Source: Salvator merianae (taxonomy: Eukaryota; Chordata; Lepidosauria; Squamata; Teiidae). Taken from it: a DNA stretch of 64,000 bases. A program made the translations under genes and the position numbers. The stretch is taken from the NCBI GenBank assembly GCA_003586115.2, contig QVOM02000053.1:1037658-1101657 (forward strand). Reading direction: 5' to 3'. The notes beneath the pieces are model-generated. The model did no database searches and was not told the origin of the DNA. It saw only the letters and a program-made list of their open reading frames with translations. This document shows positions 13,341 through 26,530 of this stretch, piece by piece (position 1 is the stretch's first letter; each line of letters begins with the position of its first letter).

Positions 13341-14106
13341 GGAGACACAGAAAAACAAACACGCAATAGTGAACACACGCAAACAAATAAACAACAACAT
13401 ATCCTGCAGAAACTAGCAAATATCAGTGCAGCAAACATTTACCAGACTTGTCAAAGTATTTGGCATGCCTGCAATGCTCCCATTTTCCAAACTGGCTGGA
13501 AAGACCAGTGGGTGCCAGGGCAGCAGAGATACCAGTCGGCAAAATTAAGGGCACACGTGGTAGTCTTAAGCACCTTGCTTTGCCTGTGGATGCAGTTTCT
13601 CCCACCAAAACCTCCTTTTACCCGTCTGCACTCAGGAGAGCTGCAGATGGAACCCGCTTGGAATTAAGCTGCATTGCAACGCATGGCATTTCAAATTAAA
13701 CACAATCAGATCAGAAGTGAATTGATTCCCACTTGCCAGCTCTTTGTGAATCCTCAGTGGAGCTGACAAAAATCTATCGCACACTCTAGTTAAAATCAGC
13801 TTGCAGGAGGGCACATAGTTTCAGTTTTAATTGAAAGGTGGCTTAGAATAGTATCTTTCAATAGTTCCACAAACACGGCTGAAGAAGAGAAGGTGTTTTG
13901 GAACTGCCGTGGAGTCAATTGCTTACATTGCACAGTTCTGCCCTGTATATCTCTGAAAACTGTGCATACAAAACTTTATTGATTCATCGAACAGAACATA
14001 TCAATGTCATTAAAAAGGGATAGAAAGAAAAGCATACTGAAAAGTATGTGCAGAATGAAAAAATACTGCAGTATTCAATAGAAGTTACAATACCAAAACC
14101 AGCCAG

Positions 14107-14672
14107 GGGCTGCTGCCACACTTACCCGCCGTGGCCCGGTCGGTCTTGCTGTTTTGACACACGCGGTCCTTCCCAACAGGGACGGCTTGCTCACGGTGCG
14201 GAACAAGCCCATCCGCACTGGGACAGCCTGTTCCGCACCAGCCCCGGATCCTGCTCCAAAGCTTCTGTTGGCTTTGGAGCCGGCGTGGGGTGGGGGGCTC
14301 CGAAAGCTCTGAAGACAGGAATGAAAATTCCTGGGTTTCAGAGCTGCTGGGGGACCCAATTTGGGGATGCTCCTTGTTGCGCCACTGAAATGGGTCCCCT
14401 GCGGTATACTAGACCATGGAGGAGTGCTGTCCGAATGCCCCCTTGGTCTGGCATATCACCTCCTAGCATGCTGGCAGACCTTGAAGAAAAGGTCTCTGGG
14501 TAGACTGGACCAGGACACCATTTTGGGCATCCTGGTGCACTTTGCGCTCCGTCCTGTGTGGACAGAGCATATAACGGGGGTGGGGAAAGCCCTCTTAGAC
14601 CACAGCAGCATGTGGGAGGGAAACCAGTAGAGTGGACCATGCTTCGGTCTACTGACAAGTGCGGAATCGCCC
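14107..14672. mobile_element. Family-A inverted-repeat element, full length
   Basis: The left end, TGCCACACTTACCCGCC, and the right end, GACAAGTGCGGAATCGCCC, form diverged terminal inverted repeats. The interior shares CCACTGAAATGGGTCCCCT and GTTCCGCACCAGCCC with other copies. Confidence 0.65.
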
Positions 14673-14987
14673 AGGTATTCTGAAAACCCTAAAGCAGTTC
14701 ATCCCCAACACAATCCACCCCTCTGTGCTCTCCATGGTTTGACTGCATCTGTGAGGCTTTTCCAACACGCAAGACCGCTCTTTCAGCAGCACCCACTCCA
14801 GCAGCCCCTCGCAAAATCTCCAACAAGCGCTCCGAACACACCATTAGGAGAAGGTGGCGGTGGCAGCAGAGGCGAGATCAGAGCTGCTCTGGAAGTCAGG
14901 CCACCCGTCTCACACCTCCTGCCCTTGCTACATAACACGGGAAGCAGCAGGCCCTCGACATCACAGCAGAAGCAGAGCAGGGCTTAC

Positions 14988-15166
14988 CTTGAGTCGGGGT
15001 ACTTAGTCAAGGTTGCCAGGCTACTGGTGTACATGTGTCCTCCTACATCGATGTGCACGGGGGCGTTGGATTTGGTGAGCTGAGCTGGGAGAGGGATCCC
15101 TTGAGCAGCCAATGGAGAAACCGGAGACCGTGTTAAGGAGAGCCGGGACATAGCGCTTCCTTCGTC
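14988..15166 (-). CDS. KCTD15: KCTD15 coding exon (start of BTB domain), partial gene
   Basis: Read on the minus strand, ATG at 15151 opens 54 codons plus two bases that match the KCTD15 amino terminus: [17 protein letters not shown], then the BTB/T1 start [20 protein letters not shown], ending YPDS with a split Arg codon. It is closed by a consensus donor (CAAG|GTAAGC; GT at 14987-14986) and opened by a pyrimidine-rich acceptor ending CCTAG, with the first exon base at 15166. KCTD15 is a BTB-domain protein known to restrain AP-2 and Wnt signalling in neural crest formation. The paralog KCTD1 begins MSRPLITRSPASPLNNQ, so it is excluded. Five codons before the ATG (DEGSA) stay open and resemble the EGGN of the longer mammalian isoform, but an upstream coding exon was not found. 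The exon is too short to show as a long frame. The next exons (rest of BTB and the C-terminal half) were not found at lower coordinates and are inferred to lie off the left edge. Confidence 0.95.
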
Positions 15167-17679
15167 CTAGGCGGGCCAGACAGAAGAGAACAATTTCCTC
15201 TTAAGCGCAGCTGGACTCTACCTTGATTCCAGTGTGATCACAGATCTAATAAGATCATGCTTGCATCTGCCTGATCACATATTCAGCAGACAAATTATTG
15301 CCACCTTCATAATTAAGTGTATTTGCATCATGCTCTTCAAAGGACCGGCGGCAAAGGAAAAGATGCTTATTAGCAATAAGAAATGGGGAGGGGGGGAAGG
15401 AATCTTTTTCAAGGTGTCAGCCTCAAGGGGCATAAAACAAACTGCAAAATTCTAATTAAAGGTCGTGGGCTTAAGTGTTAGATGTGAAATATCCCCTCAC
15501 AAACGAAGAACCAATTTGTGAATTGGGATTCAGGGGTTTTTGCAAGTTTGTCGCCGTAACGAGACACCTCTAAATTAGTGACTTCCTCAGTACCTAAGGC
15601 ATTTCATTTAAGCATGTAGTGGAATTTGCATCATACTTAGAATTATTTTTTAAATAGCTATTTTTAAAACAGCTACTCACACAAAACAACTCTTATTTCT
15701 TATCTATAGGATAAGCAGGTGGGAAACAGGGCAGATTGGAAGAAACGTATGTAGGAAGTGGTCCCTCTTCCTTTCCAAACGCATTTCTGTTGATGCTGTG
15801 ACCTCAAGCACAAGTTATCTCCTCAACAACTATTGTTGATAACACTCTCACCAACAGAGGCCCTGCTGATCCTTGGTGCATTTAAAATAAATGATGCAAA
15901 CTCAATGGACAGCTTTTTTCCCTAAGAAACTGACCCACAAAAAACATGTGAAACACTTTAGAAACGTGAACACGGAGACTTTTGAAAGCAGGACAACAAT
16001 CGGTTATTGTTATTCAAATAAGCAATGGTACTTCGCTTTTTTTAATCTAGGAATGATAATTCTGCAGCCTGTTAAAGAGCATCTCAGATAAGCAAGTGCC
16101 AGAGCTCATCCATCATTTCCACATCTTGGTGCTAAAGCAAAATGTAGCAAGTAGGAAGCCTTCCAAAAGCAGTGCAGGGTTTTTCGGCTTTCTAGTCGGC
16201 AGCCCAAACACGCAGCGTCCAGCAATGGCAGTGCAGCCCTTCACAGACCAACTGACCACGCCTCTCAGATGCTGGACCAGCTGTTCCTTTTAAACAACAT
16301 TTTGGCCTGGCAAAGCCCACACTGGCGCTCAAGGGGCTACTCACCACAAAGTAACCTTCGGAAATAAAAAAGGACTGGCTAGAAAAGGCATCCTTTCTTG
16401 GCGTACAACCCAAAGATCAGTCATGCCCTGTAACTTGGCAGAAGCCCTCTGTGAGCACCGTGGCACCCCTGCCAGGACTGGGGCTGAATCCGTTTAAAGG
16501 AGTGCCCTCCTTTCCTTGCTCCCCAGGGGTACTTGCCATGGGCCAGCCTGCACAAGAGCTTTGCACCAGAAACCTAGGGCTCCTCCTTTCCACAAGATCA
16601 TTAGAGGTGCCGCTGCCTGATCCCTCTGTCGGTGGATGCCAGCGCTCCACAGACACTGGGTTATCATGCCGACACTCAAGAGTGCTGCAGAGTCTCTTCA
16701 GGGTGGGTTCTGCCTGCTTCTAATAGGGCAATGGCCTGGGAAATCCTGGCAGCAGAAGACAACACTTCTTTGGCTACAGGATTGCCTTCATGCCTTCTTG
16801 CTCTGAGGCTGAAATCCCAGCCGACAGAGACAGAGAAAAGGATGGCAGGTGGGCAGGCGTGGGGTGGGGGCAGAGCTTTAAAGCAATCCTTACTCTGCAA
16901 TGCTGTTTACCTCATGATACAGACTTCTGGCAAGAAATCACTGCAGCCTGATCAAAGTCAAGGTGCAGAGTTCTCACTGGTTTTAAGGGAGAGGAGAACC
17001 ACCCAGGTGTTCTAACGTACACACTTCCAGCAAAATCCTTCCTCTGCAAGCCACCGTACAGACCCTCACCAACTCAGTTGCGCTCAGCACAACCAACTCC
17101 TTTTCCGTGTGAACCGAGGCACCAGCCCAGGGCTCTGTTTCGCTGGTCCCTTCGCGTGCAAAGAACAGCTTGGTGTACCCCACAGGGTTTACTTCCAAGC
17201 AATTTTGCACAGGGCTGATGTCTTTCTTGGGTTTTAACTGTGCAGTCTTAATAAACTGTCCTGTTCCTTACAGGATGCTTCTGAATGACTTTGGCGCCTT
17301 TCTGACATCTGTGCAGAAAAACAACAACTCAGAAAGCCTGCAGCCCAGAAGAAGTGAACACTGTTCTGTTGGGCCCCGAGATCTAAATCCAGGGTGGCCA
17401 GGAAAGAAAGACGACGGTGCTGCAGTCGCCCTACTGGCCGGTGCTATTTTGCCACAACCTTGAATACTGCAGGGGGAGCTGTAAACATCCGAGTGACACG
17501 CTCACCCACTACAAACAGCGCGCTTGCTATGCATCTGCCCCACAGAACCAGCTAAGCAGAAACGCTTCTGTGCCCACAAGATTCTTTAAAGAGCATCAAG
17601 AATACATTGAAGTTGATTTTCAGTTTCTGAAGGAATTGGTCTGAATATTCAGAATAACCAAAAATGGCAGGAAGAAAAC

Positions 17680-17761
17680 AAGGAAGGGAGGAAGGAAAGA
17701 AGGAAGGGACAGAAGGAAAGGAGGGAGGGAGGGAGGGAGGGAGGGAGGGAGGGAGGGAGGA
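17680..17761 (+). repeat. Polypurine tract with (GGGA)n
   Basis: A stretch almost free of pyrimidines on the plus strand, ending in a perfect GGGA array at about 17719-17760. It lies in the KCTD15 5' intron. Confidence 0.9.
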
Positions 17762-18475
17762 GCTCCCATAGCTTGCATTGATTCAAATGATCCCTAGGTA
17801 TGAAAACTCATCTACAGAAGTGTGTGCTATGGGCATTTGCAGAAGCCAGGGCCCAATCCTGCAGACCATTTGGTTATGCTAGCTGAGGGTGAAACGACGG
17901 GCAACCCTGGACCGATCCCGCATGTTTCCATGCAGGGCCGTTTCCCAGGGGCCGAGGCCCCTCCTCGCAGGCCAAACCGGCCCCCTACCCAGACTGTCAC
18001 TTTCTCCAGTTTCCACCGGCACCCCTCGAAACAGCCTCCTTCTCCCTGCCCTTCTTTGCTAACTGCCTAAGTGCTGCTTGTAAAAGCGATTTGCCCGTGG
18101 AAGTTGCAATAAGCGCCGTTCCATGCTCATTTACACACAAAATGGTTTTGTATCCCATTGAGCGCACAGTTGTTCAGCTCTCTGGGGGTGATTAAACTAG
18201 CTCGGCTGCTGCAGCTTGAAATGATTCCGCCGAATCGTTTCTCCACGAAGTTGCCTCTTTGCTAAGCTGTTATTTTAACCATAAAAGGTAAACAGAAGGC
18301 AGTTGCAAGAGCTCCATTCAGCGCCCGCCCGAGGCCACGGCCCGGGGCTGAGGACGCTGACAGACTGCAGACGTTTCCAGGGAGTTGCCTCGCTCCTGCC
18401 TGGCTCTCTCCTCGCTCCGGCCTACGGAAATATCCTGCATTTCGTAGCCGAGGCGATACATCTGGAAATCTGACT

Positions 18476-18580
<105 letters not shown>

Positions 18581-19099
18581 GCCGATTTCCAAAGTGCCAG
18601 AGAGGTTTGGGGCGGATGAATTTGCACACAGCCTGCAGCAACAGTAACCAAGACGGCTGCGTTTCCGCAGGGGAGACACAGAGGCCAAACGCAGCTAAAA
18701 TAATCTTCCGAGAGGAGAGAAGGCAAAGAAAATCCGACTCCTAGGCCGTGGCAAGTTAGGTGGGGTCTGCGTGCCCGTGTGCCTGGTGAAGGCTGCAGAA
18801 GGAGGAAGGAAAACAAACAAGGACGTGACGCCGGGCTCGGAAGGAGCAGAAGCAAGCCAAGCCAAGCCAAGCAAGAGGGAAGATGCTCATAAAAAGCGGG
18901 GAGTGGGAACGGCAGAAGAAGCCGCTCGCCCCAGCGGAGGCGCAAAGTTTAAATCAAGGCGCGCAGACACTTAAAAGCCTGCAGATGGGAAGCCCCGCTA
19001 ATTAAGGGTGTAAAAATGCTTTTGTTTCCGAACTTTATGGTTGCCAGAATAAGAAAAAAAAAATTAATTGAAACTAATGCTGCTATTCACTCGCGCAGT

Positions 19100-22060
19100 T
19101 TAATGCCTTCATGCCCATTTAAGAGATGAAACGGAAACGGGGGGGGGGGGTTCCAGGCACGCTGCTGCCAAAGGAAGCCAAGGAGGCATCAAAACCCGCC
19201 AGTCGCGCCCCCGCCTTGCACCTCTCTCCTCTACGTGTCGGGGGGGGGGAGACTTTTCCCTCTCCGGCTCCTGCTGCCCTTCCACGGGCGGCCCGGGCTG
19301 AAGCCCCGAAACATTCGGGCTCCTGCCCCGCATCCCATCGCGGGGGTGCGCGTGTCCCGCTGGGCGCCGTGCGCAGCAGCCCTGGCCCTCCCAGGTCTCC
19401 CAGAACCCCCGGAGCCCTGGATTAACCTCGCTGGCCTGGCTTCCCTCTCCTGCCCTGCGGCGTGAAGCCGCTTCTTCTCCCGCCCGGCCCCGGGGAACGA
19501 CACGCCCGCACGCAGAGACCCTCGTCACCCGCCCTGGTCTCCTTTCATGCGCCCGCTGGCGGCGCGTTTCCCACCCTCGCGGGCGCGCCAAGGATGCTCA
19601 GCCAGCGCCAGGCGCCCCGTCGCTTCCAGCCTTGGTGAGGACGGGCAGCCCATTAGCCGTCCCGTCATTACGTAGCCCCGAGCCAAGCAGCAGTGCGGCC
19701 CCAGGCCAGTCTCCGGGGGCCGGACCGCGTCCCCTCCCAGCAGGTCCTGCCGCCAAGGCTCCGGCTCAGCCGGGGGGAGGGCGGGAGAAACTCCCGCCGC
19801 CCGGCCGAGTGGGGCTTCCTTGGCAGGAAACTTTTCGGCTCGCTCCTGCGGAGAGCGCGCGAGAGACACTTTTGTTCCGGATGTGCTCGGACCAGGCGGC
19901 CGCACAGCTCCGGCCCAAGAAGAGCCCCCCCCCGGCTGCGCACTCCGTCGCTGGTCTCGGGCAAGGAAAGCTTCAGGCAGGACTCCCCCTCCCCCCCGGG
20001 AAAGGAAGAGGGACGGGCAGGATCGCAGTCTCAGCCCGGCTCCACGCAGCGGCCCGTGCGGGGGGGGGGGGGCGCAGGGTCGTCAGCGCAACTTTTTCCG
20101 GCGAGAGGCCAAGTCCTCCGCCCGCCCCCCCCCGGCAGCCGGCGGCAAACCCTCCGCCACAACACGGCAAAGCGCAACGTTTCCCCCGAGAGCCACATGG
20201 CGCCGTTCCCTCCTTCTCTCTCTCCTAAGAAGCCGGGAGGGGGGCGGCGAGGGGAAGGGGCAGAGCTGCTCTCCCTCCTCCGGCTCCAGATGGCAGGAGG
20301 CGGCCGGCAAGGGCATCCGCAGGAGCCCGGGCGGCGCCTCCAAGCGCCCTGGGGCTGGACCCAGGGCAGCAGTGCTGCCCCGGCGCACCAACACCGGCTT
20401 GCCCGCGGGCGCGCACTCCTCCTCGCCCGCCCGCGCCGCCCTGGCGCCAGACGTGCCCGCCCGGGGGCCTCGCCGCCGGCCCCCTCCCGCTCGCCCCCTC
20501 CCGCCCCCAGGCGCCCTGCGTGCCTGCCCGCCTCCCCCCTCGCCATCCATCTCCCAGCATCTCCGGCCTTTGTGCGCCAGGCCAGCCAAGAGCCCGGCCG
20601 GGGCGGGCGGGGGGCTGCCCGAAGGAGGGCCTCTCCTCCTCTTTCCCGCCCTCCCCCCCTCCGAGCCCAAGTCCGTTCAGGACAGGCGTGGGGGGCGCGT
20701 GGCCCGGGATCCCCGCCGGCTGTCAGGCGCCTTCAGCACCCCGCGCCCGCGCCCGCTCGCTCCATGCGGCCGGAGAGCGGGGCGACAAGCGCGGGATGCG
20801 AGGCGGGGGTCCCGGCGCCCCGGCCCTGCCCGGCGCCCCCCGGCAGATCCCGGGACTCTCCCCTCCGCACAGAACGGGGCAGCCAAGCGGCCCGGGCACG
20901 GTCCGCGCGCCCCTCTGCCGGCGGGCGAGAGCAGACTGCCGCCGCCACCGCGGTCCCCCTCCCCCCCCGCGCGGTCCTGCCGCCGCCGCTTACCTCGAGC
21001 GCCGAAGGCGACGAAGAGGAGGCGCAGGCAGGCGGGCGGGCGAGCTGCGCCAGGCGCCCCGTCCTCGCTCGGCTTGCCTCGGCTCGGCTCGGCGGCTGCT
21101 GCTGCCGGCCCCGTCCGTCGTCCGCGGTCCTGCTGGCGCCCCGCCGCCGCCGCCGCCGCCCGGCCTCGCAAGGCGGCGCGCGCCTCCCCGCTGCCTCCCT
21201 CCCTCCCTCCCTGCCCGCCGCCTGCTTCCTCCGGCGCCTCCTCCGCCGCTCCGCTCGGGCTTCGCGCCCGCTGCGCCCTGCCCAGCCCAGCCCAGCCCTG
21301 CCCTGCCCTGCCCTGCCCTGCCCGGCGCAGCGCGGGGAGCGGAGCGGAGCTGCCCGGCCGGCCGAGCGGCGGGCGGCGAGGCAGCGTCGGCGGCGCGGCG
21401 GAGGAAGAGAAGAAAGGCGCGGAGCTCCTCTCGACCCGGGCGGGCGGGCGGGGAGGGGAGGGAGGGGGGGCGGAGAAGGAGGGGAGGGGCGCCTCGTTCG
21501 CTCCCCCTCCTCGCCCGCTCGCCCGGGGCTGCCCAGGCGCCTCGCCTCCCCGCGCCCCCGCCGCGGCGGCCCTTCCTCGCCGCCCTCCCCGCAGCTGCCG
21601 AGCAGCAGCAGCCGGCTGCTCCTTCTACCCTCCCCGCGGGGGCCACGGAGGGCGGGGGGTCTTGGGTTGACGAGGAGCGCCTGCGGACGTGCGGGGCGGG
21701 GCGCAGCGCGCGCGCCTTTCCTCCCACTCAGCACGGGGCGCAAGGACTTTATTTGCCCTGGAAAAACTGGAGCGCCGCTTGCAACCCCCTCCCCCCGTCG
21801 CCCCCTCCTCCCCTGGGCGGCCTTGGCTGCCGCCGCTGCCGCTGTGCAAAAGCAGAATGGGGGGAGCGGGAGGGAAGGGAAGGGAAGGTAGGGAGGCCCT
21901 CTCCCGCCTCCTCCCCCCGCTAACGGGCGGGCCGGATTCGGGGTTAGCTGGGGGGATAACGGTTTGCCGCTTGCCGGGACCTCGGGCCCAGGAGCTCTGT
22001 CCGAGACCTCAGAGGGGGTGGGGGGAGCCAGGCAGGATGACAAAGAGGCGCGCGAGCCCG
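19100..22060 (-). promoter_or_regulatory. KCTD15: CpG island, likely KCTD15 promoter
   Basis: The base composition changes sharply here to very GC-rich with dense, undepleted CpG, for example 20400-21600, with many CCCGCC/GGGCGG boxes (Sp-type), GC-rich runs, and a CCCTG short tandem at about 21290-21325. It is the only such island in the window and sits upstream of the minus-strand KCTD15 coding exon. No clear TATA box is seen, as expected for this promoter class. Very long open frames occur on both strands here as a composition effect and should not be annotated as proteins. Confidence 0.8.
20994..21400 (-). other. KCTD15: Probable non-coding first exon of KCTD15
   Basis: Inside the CpG island the minus strand has a strong donor, GCTCGAG|GTAAGCGG, with the last exon base at 20994 and GT at 20993-20992. 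It faces the KCTD15 coding exon about 5.8 kb away. The upstream end is arbitrary because no transcription start is visible. Frames here are open only because the DNA is very GC-rich, and no recognisable peptide is encoded, so a 5'UTR exon is the simplest reading. Confidence 0.45.
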
Positions 22061-24279
22061 GCTGGGGTGTCCTGAGGCGAGATTCGCGGGCGCTTTCCTA
22101 GCCAAGGACTGGCAAGCAGGGCAGTGGCGTGGCCATCCTCCCTGGGCACTGCTGGGCTGCACTTGTTGAGCCCCTCAGGTTGGCTGGCCAGGCTGGACTG
22201 AGTCGCAGGTCCCATGCCCTGTGCCCTGTGCCCGCCTCTCTGGGCTGGGCTGGCTGTCAGGGCTCCTGGCCCTCCTCCTTCCCGCCACTGATGGCGCACT
22301 GGGGCGCACTGATGGCCGTGCATGCAAACACCTGAAATGGCCCAGTTGCCCACTCCCCAGGAGCAGTTTGTAAGTTGTCCACCCAGCGCTGGGTGGATGT
22401 GAACCCCCTCCCCCCATCCTCCCATTCCCAAGATCCGCCAGTGCGGAGGCCACTCCACAGTTTTTTGTTCTCCCATGGGAAACTTCTTCCCCCCAACACA
22501 CACACCCGAGCAGGGCTGTGAGCCAATGATAGTCTTGCAGACCAGTAACCCAAGGCCTTTGGGTGGCTTCCACCGGCTCTTGTGGCTCTTCCATGGTGGC
22601 CGTTTCATGCTGCAGAGTGTGGCACAGGAAGCCAGGTCGGGGCTCCTGAGCGGGATTTCCTGCACACGTGGCTGTGCTGCAGCTGCCATCACCCCCAGCC
22701 ATTCCTCAGTTCTGACCATGCAGACTAGGCCTGATGGGGGCTGCAGTGCAGCAGCGCTTTCGGGAACCCTGGCTGGGAAGCCCTGTAGCGGAGTGAGGGG
22801 CTGCTATGGGCCTGAGTCAGTCCTGGAGGAGGAAAGCTGTCCGAGGCCTCACACTGGGTTGTGCTGAACCGTTGTTCGACAAGATGGAGCCACAGCAGAG
22901 AGGCCTGGGTCTGCTAGGTGCAAACCCCGCCTGTCTACAGGTCTGTCTTAATGAGCAGATGAGCACCACATACATTGCACAGGCTGTTCACCTGCTCAGT
23001 GCGCTCCTGGTCTGTGGGTAGGGTGTCATGCTTGCGCATGGCGATGCCTCGTCTGTGGATCTGGGAGCCGTGGCGGTGTCACAAGGTGCACTCAGCTGCA
23101 GATTTCCCACAAGATTTCTGCAGCGTTCGCCGCTCATTAATTACGCTTGCAGAGTGCCCGGGGTTTGCTGGGTGCTTCCCTGGCATTCCTGGGCCTCTTT
23201 GCCACTGTTCAGGTGACAATATCAGGCTCCGAGCTGTACCACGTGATTCAAGGGCTGCTTGGTTCAATGCCAAATGCTGGGCACTGGGCAGTTTTGCCGA
23301 TTTCGTGTGGGTTTGGTCTGATCGAGGCATAAATATACTTGTGGACAGAAAGTTCCCACTCCTCGTTTTGCTCTCTAAGAACTGATTGCACAGTTCTGGC
23401 TTTTGTTGTGGTTTGTTTTTCTGCTTTCTGTTATTAAGCTCAAAGATTTTGGAAGCGCGCGCTGGTCTGATGGGAGATTGCGTTTCTTTTTGGAATGATC
23501 AATGCTGTGTCTACTGCTAGAAGGTTTCTTTTTTTTCCCCCAGGAGAAAGTTTGTTTCTAGTCTTCATTGTAGCGCTGTCCTGAACACATTGCAACATGT
23601 ATCTTCAGCCACGCACTTGTTTTTGGCAACATTCAGGATGCAATTTGAAGACTGGACTCTTCCTAAGCATTTCCCAGTGGAGGATAAATTAAAACTGTCT
23701 GTCAAGGCACACAGGCTTTCAAAAGAATCCAAATACCTCGTTTGACCACAATGCATCTGTTTAGTTTATTGCGGCACACCCCATAATCCTGCTCAGCTTG
23801 GGATGTGATAAATTTCCCCACTCTTTGATTCCTTTGTTTAAGCATCCTTCCTTGGGATATCAGTTCTGAGAAAGCCTCCTCTTCTCTGGAGCATTCACGG
23901 CGTTCCTGCTCATTCTTTCCCCAATGTATTCTTACTTTTCAGTTCTTCTAAATGCACTGGGTCTGTTTGTGCAGCAAAAGAGCCTTTGAGTGAAAACAGA
24001 GCAAAGTTGATGTCTTTGGCGCCCACTAGCTTTCAGCAGAGGCAACTGCAAAAAAGTTATGTAATTTTTCCCCCCTTCTGCCCATTGTTGGTGAAAATGG
24101 CACTTCGCATCCACCCTGGAAGGAAAATGGGAATTTATTTCTGCTCTTAGATTGATCGCTCTCTCAGCAAAGAGAAAAGCTCAGAATTCTGGACAAGGCC
24201 CTCTTGTCGCCCACAAGACGTTCCTGTGCAATTGAGTCATAAAAGGAGAAGAAGGCAAAGCCTCTTTAAAAGCCAGGCT

Positions 24280-24385
24280 TATTTTTATTTTATTTTATTT
24301 AGTTATCTTCTGTAACAGGGATAAACAGAAACTTTTTTTTTCCTAAGGGGGCTCTATTTATTTATTTATTTGTTTGTTTGTTTCC
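24280..24385 (+). repeat. TTTTA / TTTG low-complexity segment
   Basis: TTTTA repeats at 24281-24302 and TTTA/TTTG repeats at 24355-24380 surround a T run. Low-complexity AT-rich DNA. Confidence 0.8.
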
Positions 24386-25059
24386 CAAGTACAAACTACA
24401 GGAGAAGAGGGAAATTTTCTCATTAAAGTTACATCCCTGCAGTTAGTTCAATTACTTGATATATGCAGAAGATGTTGTAAATTTAAAGATTTAAATAGCT
24501 TACAAAGATGCCGGAGGCTGCATCAGTTAATTTCCTTAATTTATGGATTTTTTTTTTTTTTAGCTCAGCTTCTGAAATGGGGGGGGGGGAAGAGAGAAGA
24601 AAAAGAAAAGGAGAACTAGGTCAGTGGATAGATTTGCATCCGGCCCAAGAGTCGCTGGTGCGCCGGTTCCGCTCATCCCCCTGGCTGCTCAGAACAGTTT
24701 CCGGCATCTGCCGGTCGCTGGGTGGGCAGGGCTGGCTGCCAGGGAGTGTGTGGTGGGCAGGAGATGCAGGATTTGGAGCATGGGCTCAGGGGCTCTGTTG
24801 GCAGGCAGGTTATTGTGGGAAGGGGCAAGGCGGGGCTTGTGCACCGGGCCCGTGCTTCGTGTTGTCCCTCCCCTTGCCGACTCTTTGACTGACAGAGAAA
24901 CTCCTTTGCTGGGTGCCGCGGAGACCCTCCTTTGCGTGCTCTTCCCCAGTTGGCCCAGAGAAGCCCTAGCTACTGCTGGGGCTGGGGAGTAGTGCGACCG
25001 CTCCAGGTGCCCCCCGAAAATTGCGCTCATGAGCCATATTTCAGAGTAAAGCCCATCTG

Positions 25060-25425
25060 GAATAATTGCTTGTTGGTTACACAGTGCAGGGCTGGTGTCG
25101 TGTTTGCGTGACATGGTGATGTGCACACCTGGGTATGTCAATGGCATGAAGTACGCGGAAATGTGCAATCGCTGCCGCTGTGCATGTGTGGCTGCCTTGT
25201 TCAGGGCCTGCGCATGCGCAGTGGCCACATTCAAAATGGCGGCCCCCACTGGCAGTGTCCAGGCAAGCAAGTTATAGCACTATTTTGGGGAAAGCCAGGT
25301 TCAGAGTTGGGTTTTCCCAAAGTAGGTTATAGAGGGTTTTCACCCCAATATCGTGGCGCTCTTGCAACCTAGCCAAGCCATAATAGCACCATTTATTCCC
25401 CGTCTGGATGCTGCCTTGGAGACCA
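25060..25425 (-). repeat. Second copy of the NRF1-palindrome repeat
   Basis: The minus strand matches 36340-37035 without the mariner insertion, including CCAGACGGGGAATA, the CAAAATAG/TAGCACTAT segments and the 12-bp palindrome TGCGCATGCGCA at 25209-25220. It ends near AATGTGCAATCGC. No coding function was recognised. Confidence 0.6.
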
Positions 25426-26089
25426 GAGACAGTATGTCATAATGGCTAGAAAGACTTTGTAAAATTACAGCTCTCAGCAGCACCCAGCTGGCATGGCCTG
25501 TGGCAAGAAATGATGAATGCTGTAACTCCGCACCACTGGAAGCCTCAGGGTAAAGGACGAATCCGCACTGGTTGGTATCCCGGAGCAGCAAGTGTACTAG
25601 GATGCATTGCAAACAGTCAAGCATTCAGAATGGTCCCCTTGTAGACTCTCAGGAGCAAGGAAGTTATCATCTCCAAATAGCAGTGGCTCCAAACTCTGGG
25701 AGCAAAACATACCAAGAGTACCAGATAGTCACACTGAAGTTTAAAAATCATGCTGAACTTGCAAGGAGGAAACTTTGCAAGTAATGGACATATTGTTTGC
25801 TCTCATAATGTAGGCTTTGCTTAAGTATCTCTTCCAGAAATCCCATTTACTGTGCCAGTTCGGTTGTCTCTTTCATAGGATGTTTCCCTGGGCCTAGCTG
25901 CTGAAATGTGCTGTCCCTGACACAACATGGCGCCAATCCGTGCAAAAATACGGGAAGCCCATGATTGCTTCTGATTTCTCAGGTGGTGGTTGCTGGGAAT
26001 GGAATCATTTTATAGAAGGGGCAACTGTATATATATTAGTAATAAAAGATACGACATTGATCCTTTGGTTAATGAACCGTTCTTCTATG

Positions 26090-26530
26090 GCTATGTTATG
26101 CAGACCGAGGCATGATTCCTTAATATGGACAGCAACCAGCCTGGATGGCTTTAAGAAAGGGTTAAACAAATTCATGGAGGACAGGTGTATCAATGGCTAC
26201 TAGAATGGATGCTTAAGTATCACCTCGAGGTTGAGATGCCCAGAAACAATGTGTGGGCCACTGTGTGAAACAGGATGCTGGACAAGATGGTCTGTGGCCT
26301 GACCCAGTGGGGCTCCTCTTATGTTCTTATCTAGAATGGATGCCCAGGTACCTCCTCCAGGTTAGAGGGACAGGCAGGATGCTTCTAAAGGCCATTTGCA
26401 GGAGTCAAGAACAGGCGAAGGTTTTGCCTTGAGATGCCCAGAAGCAGTTGGTGGGCCACTGTGTGAAACAGGATGCTGGAGTAGATGGGTTATGGCCTGA
26501 TTCAGCAGGGTTCCTCTTATGTTCTTAAGT
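26090..26530 (+). mobile_element. Two CR1-type LINE 3' ends in tandem
   Basis: The first copy reads TTTAAGAAAGGGTTAAACAAATTCATGG in two adjacent pieces, then AATGGCTACTAGAATGGATG, and ends CTCTTATGTTCTTA near 26330. The second (26335-26526) repeats the last part with an insert shared with the copies at 54.5, 57.6, 58.6 and 61.5 kb. Confidence 0.8.

Larger units (their letters stand above)
1..14987 (-). other. KCTD15: Large downstream KCTD15 intron (inferred)
   Basis: No exon encoding the rest of the BTB domain (the KQHYFIDRDGE region) or the C-terminal half could be found on the minus strand. If the assembly is continuous, all of this is intron. Contents are a duplicated block at 4050-4450, several inverted-repeat elements, CR1 and Penelope remnants, one hAT element and a GAAG microsatellite. 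The stretches 1-3400, 5010-6700, 7510-8330, 9600-10670 and 13400-14100 show no gene, and I see nothing specific in them. Confidence 0.5.

Noticed and set aside
14988..15166. KCTD1 as the identity of the BTB exon
   Set aside because: The residues after MSR ([14 protein letters not shown]) match KCTD15 and differ from the KCTD1 PLITRSPASPLNNQ.
19693..21891. Very long plus-strand open frame (732 codons) and overlapping frames of 616 and 467 codons, plus a 436-codon minus frame
   Set aside because: They lie in the CpG island where stop codons are rare. The translations are Pro/Arg/Ala/Gly-rich low complexity with no domain, and several overlapping frames are open at once.
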